A program made the translations under genes and the position numbers. A stretch of DNA of 64,000 nt from Neoroseomonas alkaliterrae. GTDB taxonomy: Bacteria; Pseudomonadota; Alphaproteobacteria; Acetobacterales; Acetobacteraceae. Position 1 is the stretch's first letter; the number at the start of each line of letters is the position of its first letter. The notes beneath the pieces are model-generated. The model had not been told where the DNA came from and made no database searches. It saw nothing but the letters and a program-made list of their open reading frames with translations. Positions 9,391 through 16,956 of the stretch are shown here, in pieces. Location of the stretch: the NCBI RefSeq assembly GCF_014199195.1, contig NZ_JACIJE010000001.1:558001-622000 (forward strand), read 5' to 3'.

Positions 9391-9412
9391 CGGGGGAGGT
9401 TCTCCTCCCCCG
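9391..9412. terminator. Stem-loop between CoA-transferase and acyl-CoA dehydrogenase genes
   Basis: Perfect 9-bp arms CGGGGGAGG/CCTCCCCCG around TTCT, 14 bp before the next start codon. No U-tract follows, so it may be an attenuating or mRNA-protecting hairpin rather than a true terminator. Confidence 0.4.
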
Positions 9413-9425
9413 GTTCCTCGATGAG

Positions 9426-10493
9426 ATGAGCCAGGCACTCGACGACCGATCCGAATCCATCCGCATGATCCGCGACAGCGCGGGCGCCGTTGCCCCGCGC
9501 GGCGGCGACACCAAGCGCGTGCGCGCGCTGCGTTTCCAGAACCCCGGCTACGACAAGGCGGTGCTGGCCCAGATGGGCGAGCTCGGCTGGATCGGCCTCG
9601 CCGTGCCGGAGGCGGCCGGCGGCGCCGGCCTCGGCATGAGCGAGGCGGTGGCGCTGGCCGAGGAGGTTGCGGGCGGCCTCGCGCCCGAGCCGCTGATCCC
9701 GGCGATGCTCTCCGCGCGGCTGCTCGCGGCCGCCGAGGCGCCGCAACTCGGCGCGGTGCTGGCGGGAACCTCGCTGCTCCTGACCGCCTGGCAGGAGAAG
9801 GCGGACAGCCTCGCCGTGCCCGCGACGCCGGACGGGCCGCGCTCCTTCCTGCCCATGGCCGGCGGTGCGGAGGGCTTCCTCGTGCCGGTGCGCGAGGGCA
9901 ACCGCATCGCGCTGCACCTGCATCCGGCCGAGGGCGCGGACCTCGTGCTCGAGAAGACGATGGATGGCGGGCATGTCGGCACGCTGCGCCCGAACGCCGC
10001 GCGCATGACGCGCATCGGCGACGACATCGGCGCGGTGCTGGAGCAGGCGCTGGACGAGGCGGCGCTGCTGACCGCGGGCGCGATGCTCGGGCTGATGGAG
10101 CGCGCCTTCGACCTCACGCTCGGCTATCTCAGGACGCGCCAGCAGTTCGGCCGCGTCATCGGCACCTTCCAGGCGCTGCAGCATCGCGCGGCGGATCTGA
10201 AGATCCACATCGCGCTGACGCGCGCGGCGGTGGAGAGCGCCGCGGCGGCGCTCGATTCCGGCGCGGCGGGCGCGGCGCGCCAGGCGGCGGTCTCCAAGGC
10301 CAAGCACCGCGCGGTGGAATCGGGAATGTTCGTGCTGCGCCAATCCATCCAGCTCCATGGCGGCATCGGCTACACGGACGAATACGATGTCGGGCTCTAT
10401 CTGCGGCGCGGCATGGTGCTGATGAACCAGTTCGGCTCGGCGACGCTGCACCGGCGCCGCTTCATGGCCCTCGAGCCGGAGGATGTGGAATGA
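9426..10493 (+). CDS. Acyl-CoA dehydrogenase, small-subunit type
   Basis: 355-residue flavoprotein with a short N-terminal domain (GWIGLAVPEAAGGAGLG), a degenerate middle beta-domain, and a conserved C-terminal helical domain (TRQQFGRVIGTFQALQHR; then QLHGGIGYTDEYDVGLYLRR near the end). It resembles the shorter partner of heteromeric acyl-CoA dehydrogenases such as PimD or the mycobacterial FadE pairs. The second, 390-residue dehydrogenase two genes downstream is the likely partner, implying an alpha2beta2 enzyme on a bulky or dicarboxylic acyl-CoA (inference). The stop overlaps the enoyl-CoA hydratase start (ATGA). Confidence 0.88.
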   Translation: MSQALDDRSESIRMIRDSAGAVAPRGGDTKRVRALRFQNPGYDKAVLAQMGELGWIGLAVPEAAGGAGLGMSEAVALAEEVAGGLAPEPLIPAMLSARLLAAAEAPQLGAVLAGTSLLLTAWQEKADSLAVPATPDGPRSFLPMAGGAEGFLVPVREGNRIALHLHPAEGADLVLEKTMDGGHVGTLRPNAARMTRIGDDIGAVLEQALDEAALLTAGAMLGLMERAFDLTLGYLRTRQQFGRVIGTFQALQHRAADLKIHIALTRAAVESAAAALDSGAAGAARQAAVSKAKHRAVESGMFVLRQSIQLHGGIGYTDEYDVGLYLRRGMVLMNQFGSATLHRRRFMALEPEDVE

Positions 10494-11257
10494 GCGAGAC
10501 CGCGCGCGTCCACGAGGCGATGGACGGCAACGTCCTCGTCCTCACCATCGACTATCCCTCGCGCAAGAACGCAATCGGCCCCGGCGTGCGCCAGGCGCTG
10601 GAGGAGGCGATCGAGCGCGCGCACGAGGACCGCGCGGTCCGCGCCATCGTCGTGACCGGCGCGGGCGGCACCTTCTGCGCGGGCGGCGACATCTCGAACA
10701 TGAATGTCGGCACGGCGCTGGACGGGCGCGAGCGGATGCGCCGCACGCACCGGCTGGTGCGGCTGATGGCGCGCGGCGCGAAGCCGCTGGTCGCGGCCGT
10801 GGAAGGCTGGGCGGCGGGGGCCGGCATGGCGGTGGCCTGCGCCTGCGACAGCATCGTCGCGGCCGAGGATGCGCGCTTCGTCGCGGGCTTCCACAAGATC
10901 GGGCTGATGTCCGACATGGGCCTGCCCTATTTCCTGCCCCGCCGCGTGGGCGTGGGCCGCGCGCGGCGCATCCTGTTCTACCATGAGGTCGTGGGCGCGC
11001 CGGAAGGCGAGAGGATCGGCCTTGTGGATTTCCTCGCCCCGCCGGGCAAGGCGCTGGAGGTGGCGATGGAGAAGGCGCGCTTCCTCGCCGCCGAGGCTGC
11101 GGGGCCGATCGAGCTGACGAAGAAGATCCTGTCGGAGGGGCTGGACGATGCGCTTGCCGACGAGGCGACCTTCCAGGGTCTGCTGTTCACCACCGCCGAC
11201 TTCCAGGAAGGCCGCGCCGCCTTCCTCGAGAAGCGCAAGCCCAGATTCGGAGGCTGA
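10490..11257 (+). CDS. Enoyl-CoA hydratase/isomerase (crotonase family)
   Basis: 255-residue crotonase-fold protein. The oxyanion-hole motif GAGGTFCAGGDI lies at about residues 56-67 and the second one, AVEGWAAGAGMAVA, at about 103-116. A Glu at the usual hydratase position is not obvious: the segment reads VAGFHKIGLMSDMG, so isomerase, hydratase or hydrolase activity are all possible. Start overlaps the preceding dehydrogenase by 4 bp. Likely acts in beta-oxidation of the same substrate. Confidence 0.88.
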   Translation: MSETARVHEAMDGNVLVLTIDYPSRKNAIGPGVRQALEEAIERAHEDRAVRAIVVTGAGGTFCAGGDISNMNVGTALDGRERMRRTHRLVRLMARGAKPLVAAVEGWAAGAGMAVACACDSIVAAEDARFVAGFHKIGLMSDMGLPYFLPRRVGVGRARRILFYHEVVGAPEGERIGLVDFLAPPGKALEVAMEKARFLAAEAAGPIELTKKILSEGLDDALADEATFQGLLFTTADFQEGRAAFLEKRKPRFGG

Positions 11258-11260
11258 TCC

Positions 11261-12433
11261 ATGGCCGTGAGCATCCCGCCGCGGGAGACGACCGACCTCA
11301 ACCAGATGGAGGACGAGGCGTTCCGCCTGCATGTCCGCGCCTGGATCGAGGCCAACTATCCGCCGGAACTCCGCAACCCGCCCAAGCGCCTGCATTGGGA
11401 GGAGAACAAGGTCTGGTACTTCAAGCTGGCCGAGAAGGGCTGGCTCTGCCCGGGCTGGCCGCGCCAGTTCGGCGGCCTCGGCCTCAGCCCCGCGAAGCAG
11501 ATCATCTTCACCGAGGAGATCGAGCGCCACGGCTGCGCGCGCACCAACGACCACGGCATCGTCATGGTCGGCCCGCTGCTCATCAACCACGGCACGCCGG
11601 AGCAGCAGGAATACTTCCTGCCCAAGATCCTCTCCGGCGAGCACATCTGGTGCCAGGGCTATTCGGAACCCAATGCGGGCTCGGACCTCGCGGCGCTGCG
11701 CACGGAAGCGGTGCTCGACGGCGACCACTACATCGTCAACGGCCAGAAGATCTGGACCACGCTGGCGATGGACGCCAATTGGTGCTTCCTGCTGGTGCGC
11801 ACCGACAAGAACGCGAAGAAGCAGGAGGGCATCTCCTTCCTGCTGGTGGACATGGCGACGCCGGGCATCACGGTGAAGCCAATCATCAACCTCGAATACC
11901 ACGACGAGTTCTGCGAAGTGTTCTTCGACAACGTCCGCGTGCCGGCGAAGAACCTGGTGGGCACGCCGAACCGAGGCTGGGACATGGCGAAGGCGCTGCT
12001 GTCCTTCGAGCGCATCTACCTCGGCTCCCCGCGCCTGTCCGCCTATGCCTTCACGCGGCTGCGCCAGCTCGCCGAACGCATGGGCGTGTGGGAGGATGCG
12101 GCCTTCCAGGAGACCTACGGGCGGCTGCGGCTCGACCTCGAGGACCTGAAGTCGCTCTATGGCGCCTTCGTGGACAAGCTGCGCCGCGGCGAGACGCTGG
12201 GGCCGGACGTCTCCATGCTCAAGGTGTTCCAGACCGAACTCTTCCAGCGCATCACCGACACCATGCTGGAGATCGCGGGCGAGAACGCCGGGCTGCTGGA
12301 GCCGATGGAAGGCAACCGCAACCTCAACCCGACGGGGCTCTACATCCAGGCGCGGCCGGCGACGATCTATGGCGGGTCGAACGAGATCCAGCGCAACATC
12401 CTCGCCAAGAACGTGCTCGGGCTGCCGGGATGA
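11261..12433 (+). CDS. Acyl-CoA dehydrogenase, large-subunit type
   Basis: 390-residue full-length acyl-CoA dehydrogenase: N-terminal helices (GWLCPGWPRQFGGLGLSP), middle beta-barrel (WCQGYSEPNAGSDLAALRT; GQKIWTT), and C-terminal IYGGSNEIQRNILAKNVLG. In medium-chain enzymes the catalytic Glu sits in YEG of this last motif; here the position is Gly (YGG), as in heteromeric FadE/PimC-like subunits whose base lies elsewhere. It starts 3 bp after the hydratase stop and is the last gene of the operon, followed by a 10-bp hairpin at 12442. Confidence 0.92.
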   Translation: MAVSIPPRETTDLNQMEDEAFRLHVRAWIEANYPPELRNPPKRLHWEENKVWYFKLAEKGWLCPGWPRQFGGLGLSPAKQIIFTEEIERHGCARTNDHGIVMVGPLLINHGTPEQQEYFLPKILSGEHIWCQGYSEPNAGSDLAALRTEAVLDGDHYIVNGQKIWTTLAMDANWCFLLVRTDKNAKKQEGISFLLVDMATPGITVKPIINLEYHDEFCEVFFDNVRVPAKNLVGTPNRGWDMAKALLSFERIYLGSPRLSAYAFTRLRQLAERMGVWEDAAFQETYGRLRLDLEDLKSLYGAFVDKLRRGETLGPDVSMLKVFQTELFQRITDTMLEIAGENAGLLEPMEGNRNLNPTGLYIQARPATIYGGSNEIQRNILAKNVLGLPG

Positions 12434-12441
12434 ACAGGCGG

Positions 12442-12467
12442 CGGCGCCGCGCGGTTCCGCGGCGCCG
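12442..12467. terminator. GC-rich terminator-like hairpin after the acyl-CoA operon
   Basis: Perfect 10-bp inverted repeat CGGCGCCGCG/CGCGGCGCCG with a 6-nt loop, 8 bp after the acyl-CoA dehydrogenase stop. A run of T is missing, so termination is inferred from position and stability only. Confidence 0.5.
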
Positions 12468-12490
12468 TGCGTTGACCCCGCGGGCGCGCC

Positions 12491-12531
12491 GGGGAACCAT
12501 CGCGCGCCTTCCTCACCGCGATGGGTTCCCC
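12491..12531 (+). promoter_or_regulatory. Leader hairpin directly upstream of amidase start
   Basis: Arms GGGGAACCATCGCG (12491-12504) and CGCGATGGGTTCCCC (12517-12531) form 14 base pairs with one bulged G around a 12-nt loop. The 3' arm ends 2 nt before the amidase ATG and no Shine-Dalgarno sequence is present, so the structure probably controls translation or is an operator. TTGACC at 12472-12477 could be the -35 element. Confidence 0.5.
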
Positions 12532-12533
12532 GC

Positions 12534-13928
12534 ATGACCGACCTCTGGCGCCTGCCCGCCACCGACCTCGCCCGCCGCATCCGCGCGAAGAAGGTCTCCG
12601 CCACCGAGGCGGCGCGCGACGCGCTGGCGCGCCTCGATGCCGCCAATCCGCGCATCAACGCCGTGGTGGACCACCGGCCGGAGGATGTGCTCGCGCAGGC
12701 GGCGGCGGTGGATGCCGCCATCGCGCGGGGGGAGGATCCCGGCCCGCTCGCCGGCGTTCCGGTCACCATCAAGGTGAATGCCGACCAGCAGGGCTACGCC
12801 ACGACCAACGGCCTTCGGCTGCAGAAGGACCTGATCGCGCAGCAGGACAGCCCGGTCGTGGCCAACCTGCGCAAGGCCGGCGCGGTGATCCTCGGCCGCA
12901 CCAACACGCCTGCCTTCTCGCTGCGCTGGTTCACCCGCAACGGGCTGCACGGGCACACGAAGAACCCCCGTGATCCGTCCATCACGCCTGGCGGCTCCTC
13001 CGGCGGCGCGGCGGCGGCGGTGGCGGCGGGCATCGGCGCCATCGGCCACGGCACGGATATCGGCGGCTCGATCCGCTACCCCGCCTATGCCTGCGGCGTG
13101 CACGGGCTGCGCCCCACCCTCGGCCGCATTCCCGCCTGGAACGCCTCGGGGCCCGAGCGTCACATCGGCGGGCAGATCATGGCCGTCTCCGGCCCCATCG
13201 CGCGGACCATCGCCGATCTGCGCCTGGGCCTTGCCGCCATGGCCGCGCGCGACATCCGCGACCCCTGGTGGGCGGGCGTGCCGCTCGAGGGGCCGCCCGC
13301 CCCGAAGCGCGCCGCGCTGTGCATCGCCCCCGAGGGCATGGCGCTGCAGCCCGCGGTCGAGGCGGCGCTGCGCGACACCGCGAAGCGCCTCGAAGCCGCC
13401 GGCTGGACGGTGGAGGAAGCCGAGGCGCCCCCGCTGCGCGAGCCTGCCGCGCTGCAGGCGATGCTGTGGCTCGCGGAATCGCGGCGCGGGCTGAACGCGG
13501 CGCTGCACAAGGAGGCCGACCCCGATGCCTCCTTCGTGTTCGCAGAGATGGAGGCGCTCTGTCCGCAGCCGGACCTCAACGCCTTCATGGACGGGCTGCA
13601 GAAGCGCGCGACCTTCCTGCGCCAGTGGATGGAGTTCTTCGAGCGCTTTCCCGTCGCGATCACGCCCGTCTCCGGCGAGCTGCCCTTCCGCGACCAGGAG
13701 GATGTCGAGAGCCCCGAGGCCTTCCGTCGCATCATGGCGGCGCAGCTCACGCAGGTGGGGCTGCCGCTGATGGGCCTGCCGGGGCTTGCGGTGGCGACCG
13801 GGATGGTGGGCACCGTGCCGGTCGGCGTGCAGCTCGTCGCCGGCCGCTACCGGGAGGATCTGCTGCTCGCCGCGGGCGAGGCGATCGAGGCGGCGGGCGT
13901 GCCGCCCGCGCCGGTGGATCCTGCCTGA
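12534..13928 (+). CDS. Amidase-signature family amidase
   Basis: 464-residue amidase-signature enzyme with the Ser-cisSer-Lys triad visible: Lys80 in VPVTIK, Ser155 in GGSSGGAAA, and the nucleophile Ser179 in DIGGSIRYPA. Full length for the family. It hydrolyses a carboxamide; the substrate is not deducible. It is not in the upstream operon: a terminator-like hairpin and a strong leader hairpin separate them. ATG 12534 is chosen because the family N-terminus (LWRLPATDLARRIRAKKVSA) begins there; the frame extends further upstream without homology. Confidence 0.9.
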   Translation: MTDLWRLPATDLARRIRAKKVSATEAARDALARLDAANPRINAVVDHRPEDVLAQAAAVDAAIARGEDPGPLAGVPVTIKVNADQQGYATTNGLRLQKDLIAQQDSPVVANLRKAGAVILGRTNTPAFSLRWFTRNGLHGHTKNPRDPSITPGGSSGGAAAAVAAGIGAIGHGTDIGGSIRYPAYACGVHGLRPTLGRIPAWNASGPERHIGGQIMAVSGPIARTIADLRLGLAAMAARDIRDPWWAGVPLEGPPAPKRAALCIAPEGMALQPAVEAALRDTAKRLEAAGWTVEEAEAPPLREPAALQAMLWLAESRRGLNAALHKEADPDASFVFAEMEALCPQPDLNAFMDGLQKRATFLRQWMEFFERFPVAITPVSGELPFRDQEDVESPEAFRRIMAAQLTQVGLPLMGLPGLAVATGMVGTVPVGVQLVAGRYREDLLLAAGEAIEAAGVPPAPVDPA

Positions 13929-14126
13929 CGGGGGGCGGGTTCGAACGCGGCCCGAGGGGGGCGCGGCCGCGACCTGCGCCAGGGGAACCCGCCAGCCGAT
14001 CAGGACGGATCCCGCGGCCAACACCCGATCAGGGGCGGTGACCGCGGCATCGTGCATCGGCCTTCGCCTGCGGCACGGCCGCGCCCGCTGCCCACCGGCG
14101 AAGGGCGCGCCCGTCGGCTGGCCGCA

Positions 14127-14924
14127 TCACTCCCGGCGGATCGGCGGCACGCTGCCGCGCGGCGCCTGGCCATAGCCGAGCGGTGGCCCACCGGTCCCTG
14201 GCGGAGGCTGTCCATAGCCGGGCGGCGGCTGGCCATGGCCCGGCGGATACCCGCCCGGCGGCGGCCCCTGCCAGCCCTGGGGCGGCGGTGGCTGCTGCCA
14301 GCCCTGGGCAGGCGGCGGTTGCCATTGCGGCGGCTGCTGCGGCGGCCAGGCGCCGGGCTGCTGCCATTGCGGCTGCTGCTGCCAGCCCTGCTGCGGCACG
14401 CCCTGCTGCTGCCATTGCGGTCCGCCCATCCCGCCCAGAGGGTCGGGGCCGAAGCGGTTCGGCCCCGGCGTGCCGCGCAGGAAGCCGGTCTCGACGATCA
14501 GCCAGATGGCGAAGCCCAGCAGCGCGATGCCGAGGACGACGATGAAGATGACGGAGGCGCCCGCCCCCGCCGCGCCGCCCGAGATGCCGACCACGGCCGA
14601 GAGCCCCATCAGGAAGGCGGCGCCGATGCTGGTCAGGTAGAAGGCGCCGATCCACCAGCCGGTACGGTCGCGGTCGTGCAGGCGCTTGATGGAGCCCGCC
14701 AGGCTCGGCCAGATGGACAGCACCGAGACGATGGTGCCGATCGGCCCCACCTGCGCGTTCACGTCCGCGGGCACCGCATCGGCGCCGAGCGGCGGCGCGA
14801 GCCCGAGCGCGGAATCGAGGATGTTCGCCACGATCGCCGCCGCGAAGAGCGGCAGGATGTAGCCGAGCCAGAAGGTCTTGCGTCCGATGCGGCCGCGGAA
14901 GCTGAGCCATTGCCCGAACGTCAT
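14127..14924 (-). CDS. DUF805 membrane protein with Gln/Pro/Gly-rich tail
   Basis: 265 residues. Residues 1-150 are a DUF805 domain: FRGRIGRKTFWLGY at the start, about four transmembrane helices, and RLHDRDRTGWW in the second loop, the family hallmark. After residue 165 comes a 100-residue low-complexity tail of Trp/Gln/Pro/Gly with recurring QPPPGYGQ- and QPPQWQP-type units, probably cytoplasmic and disordered. DUF805 has no established function. The tail is unusual in length. Transcribed divergently from the small lipoprotein gene at 15091. Confidence 0.85.
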   Translation of the reverse strand: MTFGQWLSFRGRIGRKTFWLGYILPLFAAAIVANILDSALGLAPPLGADAVPADVNAQVGPIGTIVSVLSIWPSLAGSIKRLHDRDRTGWWIGAFYLTSIGAAFLMGLSAVVGISGGAAGAGASVIFIVVLGIALLGFAIWLIVETGFLRGTPGPNRFGPDPLGGMGGPQWQQQGVPQQGWQQQPQWQQPGAWPPQQPPQWQPPPAQGWQQPPPPQGWQGPPPGGYPPGHGQPPPGYGQPPPGTGGPPLGYGQAPRGSVPPIRRE

Positions 14925-15090
14925 CGCCTCGATCTCCTGGCCCCCGGAAGTGCTTCACAGCACCATGCGACGGGGCGGGCTTGCAAGCCCGCGGCCGCTT
15001 GTCCGGCCGAGTTTCGTTGCATAACGTCGCGGCGTCGAAACACGGGCACGCCCCCGGCGGCGCGCCTGACGTCCAGGGGGACCGCATCGC

Positions 15091-15477
15091 ATGCTCCGTC
15101 GCAAGCTACTTGCCGCGCTCGCCGTATCCGGCGCGGCGGCCGTCTCGGCCTGCGCGCCGCAGACCGTCTATGTGCCGCAGCCCGTCGCAGTGGCACCCGC
15201 ACCGGTCTGCGACACGCGCTTCCAGGTGGTGAACAACTCCTCCCGCACGGTGCTGACGCTGCAGTACAGCCATGCGAGCCTCGCGAACTGGGGCGTGGAC
15301 CAGCTCGGCCAGAACGTGCTGCGGCCCGGCCAGGTGTGGAACGCGCGCGCGGCGAACACCGGCCTCTACGATTTCCGCATCACCTGGCTCGGCGGCGGTG
15401 CGGCGGAGCTGCGCCGCGTGGACATCTGCCGCGCCAGCCAGATCGTGGTCACGAACTCCGGCATGTTCGCGCGCTGA
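15091..15477 (+). CDS. Small lipoprotein of unknown function
   Basis: 128 residues: signal peptide with lipobox SAC (Cys21), then a short VYVPQPVAVAPAPV stretch and a compact beta-rich domain of about 90 residues (VVNNSSRTVLTLQYS, WNARAANTGLYDFRITWLGG) with two Cys (Cys39 and Cys116 region) that could form a disulfide. Resembles small periplasmic domains found in alphaproteobacteria, but I do not recognise a named family. It is followed by a clear Rho-independent terminator at 15507. Confidence 0.75.
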   Translation: MLRRKLLAALAVSGAAAVSACAPQTVYVPQPVAVAPAPVCDTRFQVVNNSSRTVLTLQYSHASLANWGVDQLGQNVLRPGQVWNARAANTGLYDFRITWLGGGAAELRRVDICRASQIVVTNSGMFAR

Positions 15478-15506
15478 TCCGCTCGCGGCCGGCGCCGCGC
15501 CGCGAT

Positions 15507-15540
15507 AGCCTCCCCGGCCTGACCGTCGGGGAGGCTTTTT
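15507..15540 (+). terminator. Rho-independent terminator whose 3' arm carries the next gene's Shine-Dalgarno
   Basis: Perfect 10-bp arms AGCCTCCCCG (15507-15516) and CGGGGAGGCT (15527-15536) around a 10-nt loop, followed by TTTTT: a textbook intrinsic terminator for the lipoprotein gene. The downstream ATG at 15542 has its only SD (GGGGAGG, 15528-15534) inside the 3' arm, so the same hairpin would mask the ribosome-binding site in any read-through transcript. Confidence 0.82.
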
Positions 15541-15541
15541 C

Positions 15542-16015
15542 ATGCCGGAGGAACGCCTGGGCATCCTGGAGCAGCGGCGCATCGAGGCCGCCTTCGCCAA
15601 GGGCATCTACGAGGAGATGAAGGCCGAGCTCGGCGAGGCGCGGGCCAAGGCCATCCTCTCCCGCGCCGTCGTCAAGCTGGCGAAGCAGACGGCGGCGGAG
15701 ATGGCGAAGGAGGCACCGGGCGGCGAGGGCACGCTCGAGCACTTCATCGCCCTGCAGCCGCTCTGGACCAAGGGCGATGCCCTCAGCATCGAGACGCTGC
15801 GCAAGGACGCGCGGCACTACGACTTCAACGTCACGCGCTGCCGCTATGCCGAGATGTATCGCGAGATGGGCCTCGCCGATCTCGGCGCCGTGCTCTCCTG
15901 CAACCGCGACGGCGCCTTCTGCGAGGGCTACCACCCGAAGCTGAAGCTCGAGCGCAGCCAGACCATCATGGGCGGCGCCACGCATTGCGACTTCCGCTAC
16001 ACGATGGAGGAGTAG
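15542..16015 (+). CDS. L-2-amino-thiazoline-4-carboxylate (ATC) hydrolase family protein
   Basis: 157 residues, matching the ATC_hydrolase family in length and pattern: GILEQRRIEAAFAKGIYEEM at the start, DFNVTRCRYAEMYREMG in the middle, and CNRDGAFCEGY with DFRYTMEE at the end. In Pseudomonas the founding member opens the thiazoline ring during cysteine synthesis from ATC; many homologues are uncharacterised. Conserved Cys and His (RCRY, CNRD, THCDFRY) are present. It is followed 5 bp later by a methyltransferase. Its SD is embedded in the preceding terminator. Confidence 0.82.
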   Translation: MPEERLGILEQRRIEAAFAKGIYEEMKAELGEARAKAILSRAVVKLAKQTAAEMAKEAPGGEGTLEHFIALQPLWTKGDALSIETLRKDARHYDFNVTRCRYAEMYREMGLADLGAVLSCNRDGAFCEGYHPKLKLERSQTIMGGATHCDFRYTMEE

Positions 16016-16020
16016 CCCGC

Positions 16021-16818
16021 GTGTCCGGCTACGTCGCGACGCTGCCCGAGGCCTATGAGCGCAGCATGGGCCGCTGGAGCCGGCTGCTCGCGGCGCGGCT
16101 GCTCGACGTGCTGGACCTGCCGCGCGGCGCGGCAGTGCTCGATGCCGGCTGCGGCACCGGCGCGCTCGCGGAAGCGGTCGCGGCGCGCGACCCCGCCGCG
16201 CGCATCACCGGGGTGGATGTCAGCGAGCCCTTCCTCGCCGCCGCGCGCGCCCGCGTGCCGGGTGCGACCTTCCGTCAAGGCGACCTTGTGCGGCTCGCCG
16301 AACCCGATGCGGCCCATGACGCGGCGATCTCACTGCTCGTGCTGCAATTCGTCGCCGACCGCACGGCCGCCGTGGCCGAGATGGCGCGCGTCACGCGCCC
16401 GGGCGGGCTCGTCGCGGCGGCGATGTGGGATTTCGTCGGCGGCTTTCCCTTCCTGCGCGCCTTCGCCGACGGCATCGCCGCGACCGAGCCCGACGGCGAG
16501 GCGTTCCGCGCGCGCTATCTCGGCGATTCCGTCGGCTCGCCGGGGCGCCTTTCGGCCCTGCTGGAAGGCGCGGGCCTCGAAGGGGTGGCGGAACGCGACC
16601 TCGCCATCCGCCAGGATTTCGCGGATTTCGACGACCTCTGGCAGCCCTGGCTGACCGGACAGGGCATCGCCGGCGCCTACATCGCCGCGCTCGACGAGGC
16701 CCGCCGCGCGCGCGTCGAGGCGCTGACCCGCCGCGCCTATCTCGCCGGCGCGCCCGACGGCCCGCGTTCCTTCGTCGCGGTGGCGCGCCTCGCGACCGGC
16801 CGCGTGCCGCGGCATTGA
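16021..16818 (+). CDS. Class I SAM-dependent methyltransferase
   Basis: 265 residues with Methyltransf_11-type motif I VLDAGCGTGALAEAV (about residues 39-53), GVDVSEPFLAAAR for motif II and ARVTRPGGLVAAAMWD for the post-motif region, as in UbiE-like small-molecule methyltransferases. GTG 16021 is preceded by GGAGGAG at 16006-16012, which overlaps the end of the ATC-hydrolase gene, so the two are cotranscribed. Substrate unknown. Confidence 0.88.
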   Translation: MSGYVATLPEAYERSMGRWSRLLAARLLDVLDLPRGAAVLDAGCGTGALAEAVAARDPAARITGVDVSEPFLAAARARVPGATFRQGDLVRLAEPDAAHDAAISLLVLQFVADRTAAVAEMARVTRPGGLVAAAMWDFVGGFPFLRAFADGIAATEPDGEAFRARYLGDSVGSPGRLSALLEGAGLEGVAERDLAIRQDFADFDDLWQPWLTGQGIAGAYIAALDEARRARVEALTRRAYLAGAPDGPRSFVAVARLATGRVPRH

Positions 16819-16956
16819 TGCGCGGCGCGGTTCGCGCCACGCTCGCCACCGCCCGAGGGAGCCCCGCATGACCCGACGCCACAGCCCCGCCGCCGCACCG
16901 GCGCCCCCTGCCCGGGGCGCGGCGGCGCGGCGCACCGCACAGGCCGCGCGCCACGC

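Noticed and set aside
13941-13956. T-loop-like GGTTCGAAC sequence suggesting a tRNA
   Set aside because: No acceptor stem, D-arm or anticodon arm can be placed; the preceding bases belong to the amidase gene.
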